Below are positions 27,452-38,108 of a DNA stretch of 64,000 nucleotides, one piece after another. The stretch spans positions 372,001 through 436,000 of the forward strand of contig NZ_CP068760.1 in assembly GCF_016775705.1 (NCBI RefSeq). The letters are read 5' to 3'. Position 1 is the stretch's first letter, and each line of letters starts with the position of its first letter. The position numbers and the translations under genes were made by a program. The notes under the pieces were generated by a model. It saw only the letters and a program-made list of their open reading frames with translations, was not told where the DNA came from and did no database searches. The stretch comes from Chryseobacterium cucumeris. GTDB taxonomy: Bacteria > Bacteroidota > Bacteroidia > Flavobacteriales > Weeksellaceae.

Positions 27452-27567
27452 AGTCCATACCTTATTTTGAAACGCCTCAAATATAAATATCTTTTTGCCT
27501 CAAAATGCAGTTCGTTGAGAAAAACTGTCATTGATTGAAAAATTCCAGAGCCGCTCTTTCTAATAAA

Positions 27568-27575
27568 TATATTTG
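27568..27575 (+). promoter_or_regulatory. -7 promoter element of the DUF2490/CitMHS operon
   Basis: TATATTTG matches TAnnTTTG, 28 bp before the ATG at 27604. Confidence 0.6.
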
Positions 27576-27603
27576 AAAAAGTACAATATTAACCCAATAT
27601 TAT

Positions 27604-28296
27604 ATGAAAATCAATATAAAATTAACCCTTATTTTATCATTATGTTTATTCAACGGACTTTATAGTCAGAGTAAAGATAATTACAATATGTGGTTTCAGT
27701 ACCTGATGTCGGCAAAACTTACCGATAAAAGTACTTTAACTGCACTTACCCAGTACCGTTCCTTCGATCTGGCTTATGACACAAGACTTTTTCTGGTAAA
27801 TGCTTATGTAGATTATGAAGTGGCTGAAAATATAAGACCTGCTGCAGGAGCTATGTTTCTGATCCTCGAATCTTACAATACTGACGATTCTAAAAAAATA
27901 CGGTATGAAAAGAGACCATTCCAACAGGTGACTGCTGATTATTATATCGGAAGAACATCAGTTTCCAACCGTCTCAGAGTGGAAGAGCGTTTTCTCAGCA
28001 ACCCCGATGAATTTGAGGTAAGACTCCGGTATCTGATCTCTGTCCGCATTCCTTTCAACAAAAAAGGAGAAAAAGAAAAACTCTACGGTATTCTTAAAAA
28101 TGAAATAAGAATGAATATGGATAAAGCAGAACCTTTCGACAGCAATCGTATTACCGCAGGCCTTGGAATAAAAGTGGGAAAAAATTCTGCTCTGGAACTG
28201 GCCTTTATCAATCAGATGGAAACCGGAAAAACAAGCAATTACGGATTTATAGGCTTCAGAAACAGTTTTGACTGGAGAAAAAAGAAACAACAATAA
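27604..28296 (+). CDS. DUF2490-family outer-membrane-like protein
   Basis: The protein has 230 residues with a signal peptide ending near L-Y-S-Q. The mature part starts N-Y-N-M-W-F-Q-Y-L-M-S and shows alternating strands (L-T-A-L-T-Q-Y-R-S-F, R-L-R-V-E-E-R-F-L, V-R-L-R-Y-L-I-S-V) of a small beta-barrel, the pattern of DUF2490. The family is of unknown function. It leads an operon with a citrate-type transporter 24 bp downstream, which suggests an outer-membrane partner for that uptake, as inference only. Confidence 0.85.
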   Translation: MKINIKLTLILSLCLFNGLYSQSKDNYNMWFQYLMSAKLTDKSTLTALTQYRSFDLAYDTRLFLVNAYVDYEVAENIRPAAGAMFLILESYNTDDSKKIRYEKRPFQQVTADYYIGRTSVSNRLRVEERFLSNPDEFEVRLRYLISVRIPFNKKGEKEKLYGILKNEIRMNMDKAEPFDSNRITAGLGIKVGKNSALELAFINQMETGKTSNYGFIGFRNSFDWRKKKQQ

Positions 28297-28320
28297 CCTC
28301 ATTAATATTTATAGATAACT

Positions 28321-29607
28321 ATGCTTACATTTCTTGGTTTTTTAATGATTTTCATCTTCATGATCCTGATCATGAACAAAAAGATGACCCCGCTTACGGC
28401 TTTGGTCATTGTGCCGGTAACTATAGCCCTTTTTGCAGGCTTTGGTCCTCAGTTGGGAGACATGATGAAAAACGGTGTCAAAGAAATAGCTCTGACCGGT
28501 GTTATGCTGATCTTTGCGATCCTTTATTTCAGTTTAATGATAGACACGGGACTTTTTGAACCGTTAGTGAATATAATTTTAAAAGCAGTTGGAGACAATC
28601 CCATCAAAACAACAATAGGAACTGCTGTTCTTACGGCATTGGTTTCATTGGATGGTGATGGTTCATCCACCTATTTAATTGTCGTGGCTGCTATGCTTCC
28701 GTTGTATAAAAAACAAGGGATGAATCCGCTGATTCTTACCTGTATTATTATGCTTGCCGGTCAGATTATGAATATTCTTCCCTGGGGAGGACCAACAGCA
28801 AGGGTAATGAGTTCCCTGAAGCTTGGCCACACTGAAATATTTGTGCCTATGATTCCTATTATGGCAATAGGTATCCTGTGGGTTATATTTGTTGCCTATA
28901 TTTTGGGAAGAAAGGAAAAAATACGAATCGCAAAACATGGTAAGTTTACACGCTACAACAGCAATGATATTATTGGCGAAGCAGATCCTGCACTTCGCCG
29001 CCCGAAACTGATTCTGATCAATCTTGCTCTTACCATTACCCTTTTGGTAGTCATGATTCTTGATATTGTTCCTTTAGGGATTGCCTTTATGATTGCTTTC
29101 TGTATCGCTTCCATCATCAATTATCCCAAATTAAAGGACCAGCAGAAAATCATTTCCAAACATGCAGGAAATGCCCTCTCAGTGGCCGGAATGATCTTTG
29201 GAGCCGGAATTTTTACAGGAATCCTGAACGGATCGGGTATTATGCAGGCAATGGGAAACAGTATGATAGAAATAGTTCCTAAGAGCTGGGGCGGTTATAT
29301 GAATATTGTGACAGCCTTATTCAGTATACCGTTTACTTTTTTCCTATCCAATGATGCCTACTACTTTGGAATATTGCCTATTATCGTTGCTACCGGTCAT
29401 CAATTGGGAATTTCACCGGAAATATTGGGAAGAGCAAGTCTTATCGGGCAGGGTTCTCACCTTCTCAGTCCATTGGTTCCGTCTACTTATCTGTTGGTAT
29501 CGCTGGCGGGTGTGGAGTTTTCAGATCATTTGAAATATACATTAAAGTGGGCCTTAGGATCATCAGTCATCATGTTGCTGAGTGCATTGATTCTTGGTAT
29601 TATATAA
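28321..29607 (+). CDS. CitMHS-family metal-citrate/proton symporter-like transporter
   Basis: The protein has 428 residues with about 11-12 membrane segments. The fold and motifs (S-L-D-G-D-G-S-S-T-Y-L-I near 115-126, N-I-L-P-W-G-G-P-T-A-R near 152-162, S-N-D-A-Y-Y-F-G near 343-350) are those of CitMHS transporters, which carry citrate complexed with a divalent metal. Substrate choice is inferred from the family. It lies next to a divergent LytS/LytTR pair that may control it. Confidence 0.92.
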   Translation: MLTFLGFLMIFIFMILIMNKKMTPLTALVIVPVTIALFAGFGPQLGDMMKNGVKEIALTGVMLIFAILYFSLMIDTGLFEPLVNIILKAVGDNPIKTTIGTAVLTALVSLDGDGSSTYLIVVAAMLPLYKKQGMNPLILTCIIMLAGQIMNILPWGGPTARVMSSLKLGHTEIFVPMIPIMAIGILWVIFVAYILGRKEKIRIAKHGKFTRYNSNDIIGEADPALRRPKLILINLALTITLLVVMILDIVPLGIAFMIAFCIASIINYPKLKDQQKIISKHAGNALSVAGMIFGAGIFTGILNGSGIMQAMGNSMIEIVPKSWGGYMNIVTALFSIPFTFFLSNDAYYFGILPIIVATGHQLGISPEILGRASLIGQGSHLLSPLVPSTYLLVSLAGVEFSDHLKYTLKWALGSSVIMLLSALILGII

Positions 29608-29612
29608 GGTTA

Positions 29613-29620
29613 TATCTTTG
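29613..29620 (+). promoter_or_regulatory. -7 promoter element of the cation symporter gene
   Basis: TATCTTTG matches TAnnTTTG, 33 bp before the ATG at 29654, so the symporter can be transcribed independently of CitMHS. Confidence 0.55.
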
Positions 29621-29653
29621 AATTTCGTAATCTTATTATCTATAAAAAAGTGA

Positions 29654-30865
29654 ATGATGAAAACTGTTAAGCAAAAAACATTTACAGACTCCTATTTAAG
29701 AAACCTTACCCTGTATGTTTTCACGGCTATTATCTGTGGCGCATTAACGGGTTATTATTTTCCGGAAGTCGGTAAACAGCTGGAAAAGGTAAGCAGTTAC
29801 TTTTTTATGCTTCTTGAAGTGTTGATCATTCCTGTTATTTTCATTGCGGTGACCTATGGCGTAAGCTATATTTTCAGCACTAAAAATGCTTTTAAAATTG
29901 TAATCCAGATGGTTCTGTATTTTTTAATCATCACTTCCATAAGCATTGTATTGGGAATCGGGTCCGGTCTTCTTTTAAAGCCGGGAGCCAACACGGGAAT
30001 TATTATTTCTTCGCACAAGGCACTTCCGGAAAGATTTTTAACAACGGCCAGCAACCCACTGCATATCAGCAACTATGTACTTTTTCTTTTCATATCCATA
30101 TCTGCGGGAGTTGTGATTGGTATTTCGAAGAAGAGAAATAACATCTTTAAAGCTTTAGACGCAGGAAGAAATTTGTTTTTCAGGCTCATCAAATATGTGT
30201 ATCTGTTTCTGCCAATAGTCATTTTCTGTAACATCGCTTATGGCATTTCGGTATATGGAATCAATACTTTGCTGCCTTTAAGTAAAATTGTGGCCACCGT
30301 GTATCTTACCAGTGTATTTTTTATTTTCGGAATATTAGGGATTGTAACGGCTTACTTTAAAATCAACCTCTGGGAATTTTTAATCAGTATCAAAGAAGAA
30401 ATTATTCTGGTAGTAGCCACTTCTTCTTCCAAGATGGCATTCCCTATGATTTTTGATAAAATGGAATCTCAGGGTTATGACCGGAAGATTCTTCGTCTTA
30501 TTATTCCTCTCGGGTACAATTTTAATCTGGCAGGAGCTTGTATTTATCTTTCTATTTCATGTATTTTCCTCGTTCAGCTTTACAATATTTCCCTTACGCC
30601 AATGGATTATTTCTGGCTTTTTATCACCATTTCCATTGCTTCCAAAACAGCTTCGGGAGTACCGGGATCAGGCTTCCTTGCGCTGATGTTTACCCTAAGC
30701 AGGTTTGGAAAAATTCCTACCACAGATCTTGCGCTGTTGTACAGTGTAGACCGCTTTATGAACGAAGCCAGATCTGTGACCAATTTCATCGGCATTTCGG
30801 TTTCCGCTGCCATTATTTCAAAACTTAATCAAAATTCTATTTCCTTAAAAAATGATGTTTCCTGA
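29654..30865 (+). CDS. Dicarboxylate/amino acid:cation symporter (DAACS family)
   Basis: The protein has 403 residues with about eight membrane segments and two re-entrant loops. Family marks are the Ser-rich loop V-V-A-T-S-S-S-K-M-A-F-P, the G-x-N-F-N-L-A-G-A motif, A-S-G-V-P-G-S-G-F, and D-R-F-M-N-E-A-R-S-V-T-N-F of the substrate/cation site. Likely substrates are C4-dicarboxylates or acidic amino acids driven by Na+ or H+. Adjacent ATG codons at 29654 and 29657 leave the start uncertain by one residue. It overlaps the downstream terC-like gene by 14 bp. Confidence 0.92.
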   Translation: MMKTVKQKTFTDSYLRNLTLYVFTAIICGALTGYYFPEVGKQLEKVSSYFFMLLEVLIIPVIFIAVTYGVSYIFSTKNAFKIVIQMVLYFLIITSISIVLGIGSGLLLKPGANTGIIISSHKALPERFLTTASNPLHISNYVLFLFISISAGVVIGISKKRNNIFKALDAGRNLFFRLIKYVYLFLPIVIFCNIAYGISVYGINTLLPLSKIVATVYLTSVFFIFGILGIVTAYFKINLWEFLISIKEEIILVVATSSSKMAFPMIFDKMESQGYDRKILRLIIPLGYNFNLAGACIYLSISCIFLVQLYNISLTPMDYFWLFITISIASKTASGVPGSGFLALMFTLSRFGKIPTTDLALLYSVDRFMNEARSVTNFIGISVSAAIISKLNQNSISLKNDVS

Positions 30866-31643
30866 TTTTACACACCTTTTCAATGACATATTAGAAAACC
30901 CTGCAAAATCGATAGCCATTATCGGCAATCTGATCCTTATCGAAAGCCTTCTCTCCGTAGACAATGCGGCCGTATTGGCAACCATCGTCATGGACCTGCC
31001 CGAACATCAAAGAAAAAAAGCCCTGAAATATGGGATTCTTGGAGCTTATGTATTTCGCGGGCTTGCTCTTATTTTTGCTTCCGTCCTGATTTCCGTATGG
31101 TGGCTGAAACCACTGGGAGGATTATATCTGATTTATATTTCTGCTGACTGGTTTATCAAAAAAATAAAAAACACAAATGATGAAGAAAATCCTGAGGAAA
31201 ACCCCAACAAAGAATCCAGCTGGCTGTATAAAAATTCGATCGGGCTGCTGGGCCAGTTCTGGGCAACGGTTGCTATTGTGGAAGTAATGGATCTTGCTTT
31301 CTCCATAGATAATGTTTTTGCGGCAGTCGCTTTTTCAGACAATTTACTTCTGATTACGTTGGGGGTTTTTATTGGAATTTTAGCGATGAGATTTATTGCG
31401 CAGTGGTTTGTCCGTTTGATGCAGGTATTTCCTTTTCTGGAAACGGCAGCTTTTATTGTCATTGCTATTTTAGGAATTAAATTAAGCCTGTCCTTATACG
31501 AGCACTTCTACCCTGCTAATGCATTCGCTCATTTCTTAGGCAGCCATACCATGGAAATTTTAGTTTCCGCCATTACCGTTCTGTTGTTTGTAGTGCCTGT
31601 AGCCACCAGTTATCTTTTGGGATTTCCGGCCCGCAAAAAATAA
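30852..31643 (+). CDS. TerC-family integral membrane protein
   Basis: The protein has 263 residues with about seven membrane segments. The paired motifs E-S-L-L-S-V-D-N-A-A-V-L-A (N-terminal) and M-D-L-A-F-S-I-D-N-V-F-A-A (middle) carry the conserved acidic residues of TerC proteins, which are linked to metal ion (Mn2+) export and tellurium resistance. Tellurium resistance genes are not seen nearby, so manganese handling is the better guess. Translation is probably coupled to the upstream symporter through the 14-bp overlap. Confidence 0.9.
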   Translation: MMFPDFTHLFNDILENPAKSIAIIGNLILIESLLSVDNAAVLATIVMDLPEHQRKKALKYGILGAYVFRGLALIFASVLISVWWLKPLGGLYLIYISADWFIKKIKNTNDEENPEENPNKESSWLYKNSIGLLGQFWATVAIVEVMDLAFSIDNVFAAVAFSDNLLLITLGVFIGILAMRFIAQWFVRLMQVFPFLETAAFIVIAILGIKLSLSLYEHFYPANAFAHFLGSHTMEILVSAITVLLFVVPVATSYLLGFPARKK

Positions 31644-31680
31644 TTTTTCTGCCAAATTTTCACATTCGGAAATAAAAATC

Positions 31681-31710
31681 TGCCATTTCAGCCATCAGCG
31701 TCTCATGGCA
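31681..31710. promoter_or_regulatory. Inverted repeat upstream of groES
   Basis: TGCCAT and ATGGCA lie 18 bp apart, about 50-80 bp before groES. It could be part of a heat-shock control site. No CIRCE element is present. Confidence is low. Confidence 0.3.
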
Positions 31711-31760
31711 TACATTTAGAGAATTACAACACAGAAATAATTAAAAAAATTAAATATATT

Positions 31761-32039
31761 ATGTCAGTAAACTTTAAACCATTGGCAGACAGAGTTCTGG
31801 TAGAGCCAATCGCAGCAGAAACTAAAACAGCTTCAGGAATCATTATCCCGGACACTGCAAAGGAAAAGCCGCAAGAAGGTACTGTAGTAGCAGTAGGTCC
31901 TGGTAAAAAAGACGAGCCTACAACGGTTCAGGTAGGTGACAAAGTACTTTATGGTAAATATTCAGGTTCTGAATTGAAGTTGGAAGGTAAAGATTATTTG
32001 ATCGTAAGAGAAGCTGATTTATTGGGAATTATTGGCTAA
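31761..32039 (+). CDS. groES: Co-chaperonin GroES
   Basis: The protein has 92 residues. It starts [12 protein letters not shown] and contains the mobile loop ([14 protein letters not shown]) that docks on GroEL, then [11 protein letters not shown]. It caps the GroEL folding chamber. groEL follows 103 bp later; the gap holds a run of short ATCTAATATCTAAT-like repeats. Confidence 0.98.
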   Translation: MSVNFKPLADRVLVEPIAAETKTASGIIIPDTAKEKPQEGTVVAVGPGKKDEPTTVQVGDKVLYGKYSGSELKLEGKDYLIVREADLLGIIG

Positions 32040-32136
32040 GATTTCAGATCACAGACATCAGATTTCAGATTAAAAATCAAATTAAAAAAACTTTTGTTAG
32101 TTGTCTAATATCTGACATCTAACATCTAATATCTAA

Positions 32137-33829
<1,693 letters not shown>

Positions 33830-33966
33830 ATACAGAAAATCCAATGGACTTTCTACTTGAAATTTTATTTGTAATTGCACACATTATATATGGGCGTAAT
33901 ACGTAAATTTGAATGTTATCGGCAATCCGATAAACTAATGATATACAAAATTTAATAAAGAATTGA

Positions 33967-34581
33967 ATGACAAAAAAAATAGTAGTTTTGATTATAACCT
34001 GGTTAGTTTTTGTTTTTGCTGACTACTTTTGTCTCCCCTATTTTGTTCAACCATTTTCTTGGCTTTTAGTGTGTATAATCTTGCTAATTTTAACAGTAAG
34101 ACAAGTCATAAAATTAATTAAAGAAAAGAAAAACATAAAGGCAAACAGAATAATAAATCTTTCAGTAACATTGAGTTTATTTGTTCTAACGTTTTACAAT
34201 TTCAACAAAATCCCCAACTCCATTATTGAAAAAATTGACTGGAGTATTTCTTACAATAAGCGCAATCAAATAGTAAAAGATGTTTTAACAGAAAAATTGA
34301 AACCCAATACAAAAATGAATAATGGCATTTGTAAACTTTCATTTGACTTCCCCATTATTTCAAATGGCGGAAATGATATTTGGATTTATCAAAATAAAAC
34401 AGAAGGTACGAAAACTATCAAATTCTGGATTTCTCGGGGCTTTTTCGAAGCACCACAAGCATATTTTATATTCACAAATGATAATGAGACACAAAAACAA
34501 TATGAAGAACTAATAAAAGTAAAACCTGAAAATAATTGGAAGTTAGAAAAAAATTGGTACCGGATAATGGAACGAGATTAA
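33967..34581 (+). CDS. Hypothetical membrane protein inserted after groEL
   Basis: The protein has 204 residues. Three hydrophobic segments (about 5-23, 30-46 and 62-80) are followed by a soluble domain of about 120 residues containing F-W-I-S-R-G-F-F-E-A-P. I do not recognise the family. The gene is AT-rich, stands between two copies of the groEL 3' end, and is probably horizontally acquired. The upstream sequence holds GAATGTTATCGGC, unlike the local promoters. Confidence 0.7.
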   Translation: MTKKIVVLIITWLVFVFADYFCLPYFVQPFSWLLVCIILLILTVRQVIKLIKEKKNIKANRIINLSVTLSLFVLTFYNFNKIPNSIIEKIDWSISYNKRNQIVKDVLTEKLKPNTKMNNGICKLSFDFPIISNGGNDIWIYQNKTEGTKTIKFWISRGFFEAPQAYFIFTNDNETQKQYEELIKVKPENNWKLEKNWYRIMERD

Positions 34582-34647
34582 AATTTCTTTAGTCAAAACT
34601 ATCTCACTCAACAAAGCTGCTAAACTACAACATTAAAGTAAATCAAT

Positions 34648-34913
34648 ACTTCGGGTACAACGCGAAAAATGACGAGTACGTTCACATGCTTGAAGCAGGT
34701 ATCATTGACCCAACTAAAGTAACAAGAGTTGCCCTTGAAAACTCAGCTTCTGTTTCTGGAATGCTTCTTAATACTGAACCTGTTATCACTGAAGTGAAGA
34801 GCGCTGAACCAGCTATGCCAATGGGTGGTGGAATGCCAGGAATGATGTAACAGCGTGTCGCTGAGACAAATTTAATATACTAACCGCTCTGCTTTTGTAG
34901 GGCGGTTTTTTTT
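34648..34913 (+). pseudogene. groEL 3'-end repeat, copy B (fragment)
   Basis: This fragment encodes about the last 66 residues of a GroEL in an open frame up to the stop at 34848-34850, then the groEL terminator. It differs from the local groEL: for example L-N-T-E-P-V-I-T-E replaces L-T-T-E-C-V-I-T-E, and there are silent changes. It has no start codon and cannot make a chaperonin. It looks like the end of another strain's or species' groEL carried in with foreign DNA. Confidence 0.9.
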
Positions 34914-34947
34914 GTGAAAATTTTAAGACAAAGATACCTGAATTGAC

Positions 34948-34980
34948 ATCCTTGTCAAGGTTTAAAACCTTGACAAGGAT
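34948..34980. repeat. Perfect palindrome between groEL fragments B and C
   Basis: Arms of 16 bp (ATCCTTGTCAAGGTTT and its exact reverse complement) flank one A. No T-run follows, so it looks more like a small palindromic repeat element than a terminator. It lies between two groEL fragments. Confidence 0.8.
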
Positions 34981-34993
34981 CTGCTGAAATATA

Positions 34994-35169
34994 CTTGAAA
35001 ACGCAGCTTCTGTTTCCGGAATGCTTCTTACAACTGAATGTATAATCACTGAAGTGAAGAGCGCTGAACCAGCCATGCCAATGGGTGGTGGAATGCCAGG
35101 AATGATGTAACAGCGCGTTGATGAGACAATTTAATATACTAACCGTTCTGCTTTTGTGGAGCGGTTTTT
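34994..35169 (+). pseudogene. groEL 3'-end repeat, copy C (fragment)
   Basis: This fragment covers about the last 38 codons of a groEL, from C-T-T-G-A-A-A-A-C through the stop, plus terminator. It differs from both A and B (A-C-A-A-C-T-G-A-A-T-G-T-A-T-A in the Cys region; CAGCGCGTTGATGAG after the stop). The AIPR gene begins 136 bp later. The third divergent copy supports repeated acquisition at this point. Confidence 0.88.
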
Positions 35170-35304
35170 CTGTTGTCTTTTAGCCAAATACGGTTTCCCG
35201 TAAGGAACTATAATTCCTAATTTAAGAACTTAGCAAAGAGATAAATTTAATAATATGCTAATGATATTAGTACAATATATAGATATTAACTAAAACCCAT
35301 ATTA
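35170..35304. other. Intergenic leader of the AIPR gene
   Basis: AT-rich sequence with no coding signal seen. It probably holds the AIPR promoter, which does not match TAnnTTTG clearly. Confidence 0.4.
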
Positions 35305-37347
35305 ATGCAAGTAGAACCAATAATTAACGCAAGATTCAAACAATTCAGACAGAAAAATGAATTAGAAAATGTACAAGACGGAATAGCTTTTGAAAAATTT
35401 GTAAACTATACAATATTTACATTGCACCATCCAGATGCCTTTAGTGCTGATACAGAATCACTAGAATTCGTGAGTGTAGGTGGAGCAAGTGATATGGGTA
35501 TTGATGGGCTTGCAATTAAAGTTGAAGATATAATTGTAAAAACAAAAAACGAAATTGATGATATAATAAAATTTAATCGTAACAAAAGAATTAATGTAGA
35601 ATTTATTTTTATCCAATCAAAATATAAAACACACTTTGATAAAGGAGAGCTTAATAATTTTGTTGATGGAGTTAGAGATTTTCTATCGGACGAACATCAT
35701 TTTCCAATGAATGATAATATTAGAGACTGTCTTGAACTTAAAGAGTATTTACTTAGTGATGAAATTACTATAATGTGGGATAACAATCCAAATATTATCC
35801 TTTATTACGTAGGAATGGGCAGATGGAAAAATCCAGCAGATTTAGTAGGTATTGCAAACCAATTTGGGAAAGATATATCTCATCTTAATATTTATAATTT
35901 TGAATCAAACAATTTTAAATTCATAGACAGTAATGAATTAAAAAACATTTACGATAGTATTCAAAATACTTTTAGCGCTACAATTGACACTAGACATTCT
36001 ATGCCATTAACAGATGTAAATGATGTTTCAAACTCTTGTCTTTCGATTGTTTATGGAAGTGAACTAATAAAATTAATCTCTACAGATGATGGAATAATTC
36101 GCAAGTCACTTTTCAATGATAATGTTCGAGACTTTCAGGGACTAAATCCAGTTAATCTCGAAATAGAAAACACAGTAAAGGATAGTCCAGAAAAGTTTAT
36201 TATTTTAAATAATGGGATAACAATTGTTTGTGATGAATATAAACAAAACAATACTAAATTAACAATTTTCAACCCTCAAATTGTTAATGGATGCCAGACA
36301 AGTCATATTATTTATGAATGTTATAAAAAGAATCTAGACTTATCAAAAGTTCCTATATCTATTCGTGTAATTAGCACAACTGATGAAGAAATTGTAAATG
36401 ATATTGTCAGAGGTACAAATAGGCAAAATATTGTTCTTGAGGAAGCCTTTGAAAGTACAAAAAAATTCCATAAAGATCTAGAAGAGTTCTTTACAGTAGT
36501 TTCACCAGAGTACGAAACAATTTATTATGAAAGGAGGTCTAAACAATATCAACATAATCCTATTATTAAACAAACACAAAAAGTAAACTTAAGAATACTA
36601 ACGCAATATTATCTGGGAGTTTTTCTTAATAAACCACATATTTCACATAGACATGAATCAATATTATTAAAAGAAAATAAAGATGATATTTTTCAAGACT
36701 ATCATTCTAAATTACCTTATTTCACATTAGCATATCTTTTCATAAAGTTTGAAAATTTTTTAAGACAAAATACTGTACCTAGAATAGTAAGAACTTATAA
36801 GTCACATATATTAATGATGTTAAGACAAACTGTTATGGGGTACCTTCCCTCTCAAAATAAAGAAACAGAGGTTGATAAATCTTGTAACAAGCTACTCATT
36901 GTTCTTAAAGACAATCAACAATTTGAGAAATTAGTAAATGATAGCATTAAATTATTTACCGATTCGCTGGAAAAATGGGAAACCGTACTTGGAAAATCTA
37001 GAAGGGGAACAAAAGATGTTGAAGCTTTTACATTGCATCTTATAAATGAGGTTAACAGTTTAATAAAGGGAGGTGAAAAATCCATACAACTACAAGATCA
37101 AAATATTATAAATTCATCTGAAAAAGTATATTTAGGTAAAATCATTGCCGTTATTCGAGATAAGTATGGAGATTATTATGGCTTTATTGAAAAAAATCCC
37201 AATAATATTTTTGTACATTCAAAAGACAATAAAAATTTCACTTTCAACAATTTAAAAGGTAGAAAAGTAATGTACAAAATCATTTATGATGAAAAATCTA
37301 AATTAGATAATACAAAGGAAAAGGCTGTAATTGAAAAGATTGTTTAA
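35305..37347 (+). CDS. AIPR-family abortive-infection-type protein with C-terminal cold-shock domain
   Basis: The protein has 680 residues. The central part has the AIPR hallmark region: F-I-I-L-N-N-G-I-T-I-V-C-D, N-P-Q-I-V-N-G-C-Q-T-S-H and I-V-R-G-T-N-R-Q-N (about 290-375). AIPR proteins are linked to phage resistance. Near the N-terminus, Glu30, Asp67 (G-I-D-G) and Gln104-x-Lys106 (I-Q-S-K) fit the D...QxK core of Mrr-like restriction nucleases. The last about 75 residues form a cold-shock-like nucleic-acid-binding domain, with Y-Y-G-F-I and I-F-V-H as RNP-like motifs. The gene is AT-rich and follows the groEL fragments, suggesting transfer. Defence function is inferred. Confidence 0.88.
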   Translation: MQVEPIINARFKQFRQKNELENVQDGIAFEKFVNYTIFTLHHPDAFSADTESLEFVSVGGASDMGIDGLAIKVEDIIVKTKNEIDDIIKFNRNKRINVEFIFIQSKYKTHFDKGELNNFVDGVRDFLSDEHHFPMNDNIRDCLELKEYLLSDEITIMWDNNPNIILYYVGMGRWKNPADLVGIANQFGKDISHLNIYNFESNNFKFIDSNELKNIYDSIQNTFSATIDTRHSMPLTDVNDVSNSCLSIVYGSELIKLISTDDGIIRKSLFNDNVRDFQGLNPVNLEIENTVKDSPEKFIILNNGITIVCDEYKQNNTKLTIFNPQIVNGCQTSHIIYECYKKNLDLSKVPISIRVISTTDEEIVNDIVRGTNRQNIVLEEAFESTKKFHKDLEEFFTVVSPEYETIYYERRSKQYQHNPIIKQTQKVNLRILTQYYLGVFLNKPHISHRHESILLKENKDDIFQDYHSKLPYFTLAYLFIKFENFLRQNTVPRIVRTYKSHILMMLRQTVMGYLPSQNKETEVDKSCNKLLIVLKDNQQFEKLVNDSIKLFTDSLEKWETVLGKSRRGTKDVEAFTLHLINEVNSLIKGGEKSIQLQDQNIINSSEKVYLGKIIAVIRDKYGDYYGFIEKNPNNIFVHSKDNKNFTFNNLKGRKVMYKIIYDEKSKLDNTKEKAVIEKIV

Positions 37348-37363
37348 TACTTGCATAACCCCG

Positions 37364-37380
37364 CTACCGCACGATTGTAT
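37364..37380. repeat. 17-nt dispersed repeat, copy 1
   Basis: CTACCGCACGATTGTAT occurs here just after the AIPR gene and again exactly at 38956-38972. Confidence 0.7.
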
Positions 37381-37426
37381 CGTGTAGCATAGATTAGCAT
37401 ACTATTAGAATATTTAAATCAAACAA

Positions 37427-37451
37427 AATCCGAAGTCTCCCACTTCGGATT
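37427..37451. repeat. CCGAAGT/ACTTCGG hairpin repeat, copy 1
   Basis: AATCCGAAGT and ACTTCGGATT form a stem with a short loop. The same hairpin recurs at 37511-37534 and 39924-39948, and a variant at 38109-38136. It may also serve as a terminator for the AIPR gene. Confidence 0.8.
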
Positions 37452-37475
37452 CTTTATATCCCATCATCCCCGCTA

Positions 37476-37497
37476 CGCAAAGTCTCCCGACTTTGCG
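37476..37497. repeat. CGCAAAGTC/GACTTTGCG hairpin repeat, copy 1
   Basis: A perfect stem CGCAAAGTC / GACTTTGCG with loop TCCC. Related copies lie at 39886-39907 and 39989-40010. Confidence 0.8.
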
Positions 37498-37510
37498 ATC
37501 AAAAAAATAA

Positions 37511-37534
37511 AATCCGAAGTCAGCACTTCGGATT
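37511..37534. repeat. CCGAAGT/ACTTCGG hairpin repeat, copy 2
   Basis: The same arms as copy 1 with loop CAGC, followed by TTTTTT. It is a plausible terminator. Confidence 0.8.
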
Positions 37535-37596
37535 TTTTATAATCCCACCATCTAAAATACCCACACGCCCCCATTTCCTATCCCCCAACTTTTACT

Positions 37597-37604
37597 TATA
37601 TTTG
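37597..37604 (+). promoter_or_regulatory. -7 promoter element of the XRE regulator gene
   Basis: TATATTTG matches TAnnTTTG, 21 bp before the ATG. The surrounding sequence (CCAACTTT...TTATATTTGTTTC) resembles that at 43006-43013 before the SMI1/KNR4 gene. Confidence 0.6.
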
Positions 37605-37624
37605 TTTCTATAACGTACACAAAT

Positions 37625-38032
37625 ATGCAAAACAAAAAAATACATCAGGGGAGAAATATCAAGCGTTTTCGGGAGATGTTGGGCGTCAAGCAGGAGGCTT
37701 TGGCTTTTGATCTTGGTGAAGACTGGAACCAGAAGAAGATTTCGCTTCTGGAGCAGAAAGAAACTGTTGAAGATCCTTTGCTGAAAAGGATTTCTGAGGT
37801 ATTGAAAATTCCTGTGGAAGCTTTCCAGAATTTTGATGAGGAAGAAGCTGTAAATGTAATTGCCAATACTTTTGGCGATCACAGTATTGGATATCAGAAA
37901 AATGATAATCCTATTTTCAATCCTATTGAGCAGGTACTAAAATTACACGAAGAAAAAATTGAGTTGTACGAAAGAATGTTGAAAGAAAAAGATGAAATGA
38001 TGGCCAGGCTGGAGCAGTTGATTCAGAAATAA
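37625..38032 (+). CDS. XRE-type helix-turn-helix regulator with C-terminal coiled coil
   Basis: The protein has 135 residues. Residues 10-70 form a Cro/C1-type helix-turn-helix (N-I-K-R-F-R-E-M-L-G-V-K-Q-E-A-L-A-F-D-L...I-S-L-L-E-Q). The linker holds E-A-F-Q-N-F-D-E-E-E-A-V-N-V-I, and the C-terminal 40 residues (K-L-H-E-E-K-I-E-L-Y-E-R-M-L-K-E-K-D-E-M) look like a coiled coil. Small regulators of this shape are common in flavobacteria. The target is unknown, and no partner gene sits beside it. Confidence 0.9.
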   Translation: MQNKKIHQGRNIKRFREMLGVKQEALAFDLGEDWNQKKISLLEQKETVEDPLLKRISEVLKIPVEAFQNFDEEEAVNVIANTFGDHSIGYQKNDNPIFNPIEQVLKLHEEKIELYERMLKEKDEMMARLEQLIQK

Positions 38033-38108
38033 AAATTGGTCATAATTATCAAAACGACGAAAAGATCTTGCAGCAACGGGGACATTCAGCAGCCTCTAAA
38101 AAAATAAA

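Noticed and set aside
31640..31760. CIRCE element before groES
   Set aside because: The 9-bp inverted repeat of CIRCE is not present; only a weak TGCCAT/ATGGCA pair is seen.
34648..35169. Second or third functional groEL gene
   Set aside because: Only about 66 and 38 terminal codons remain, with no start codon.
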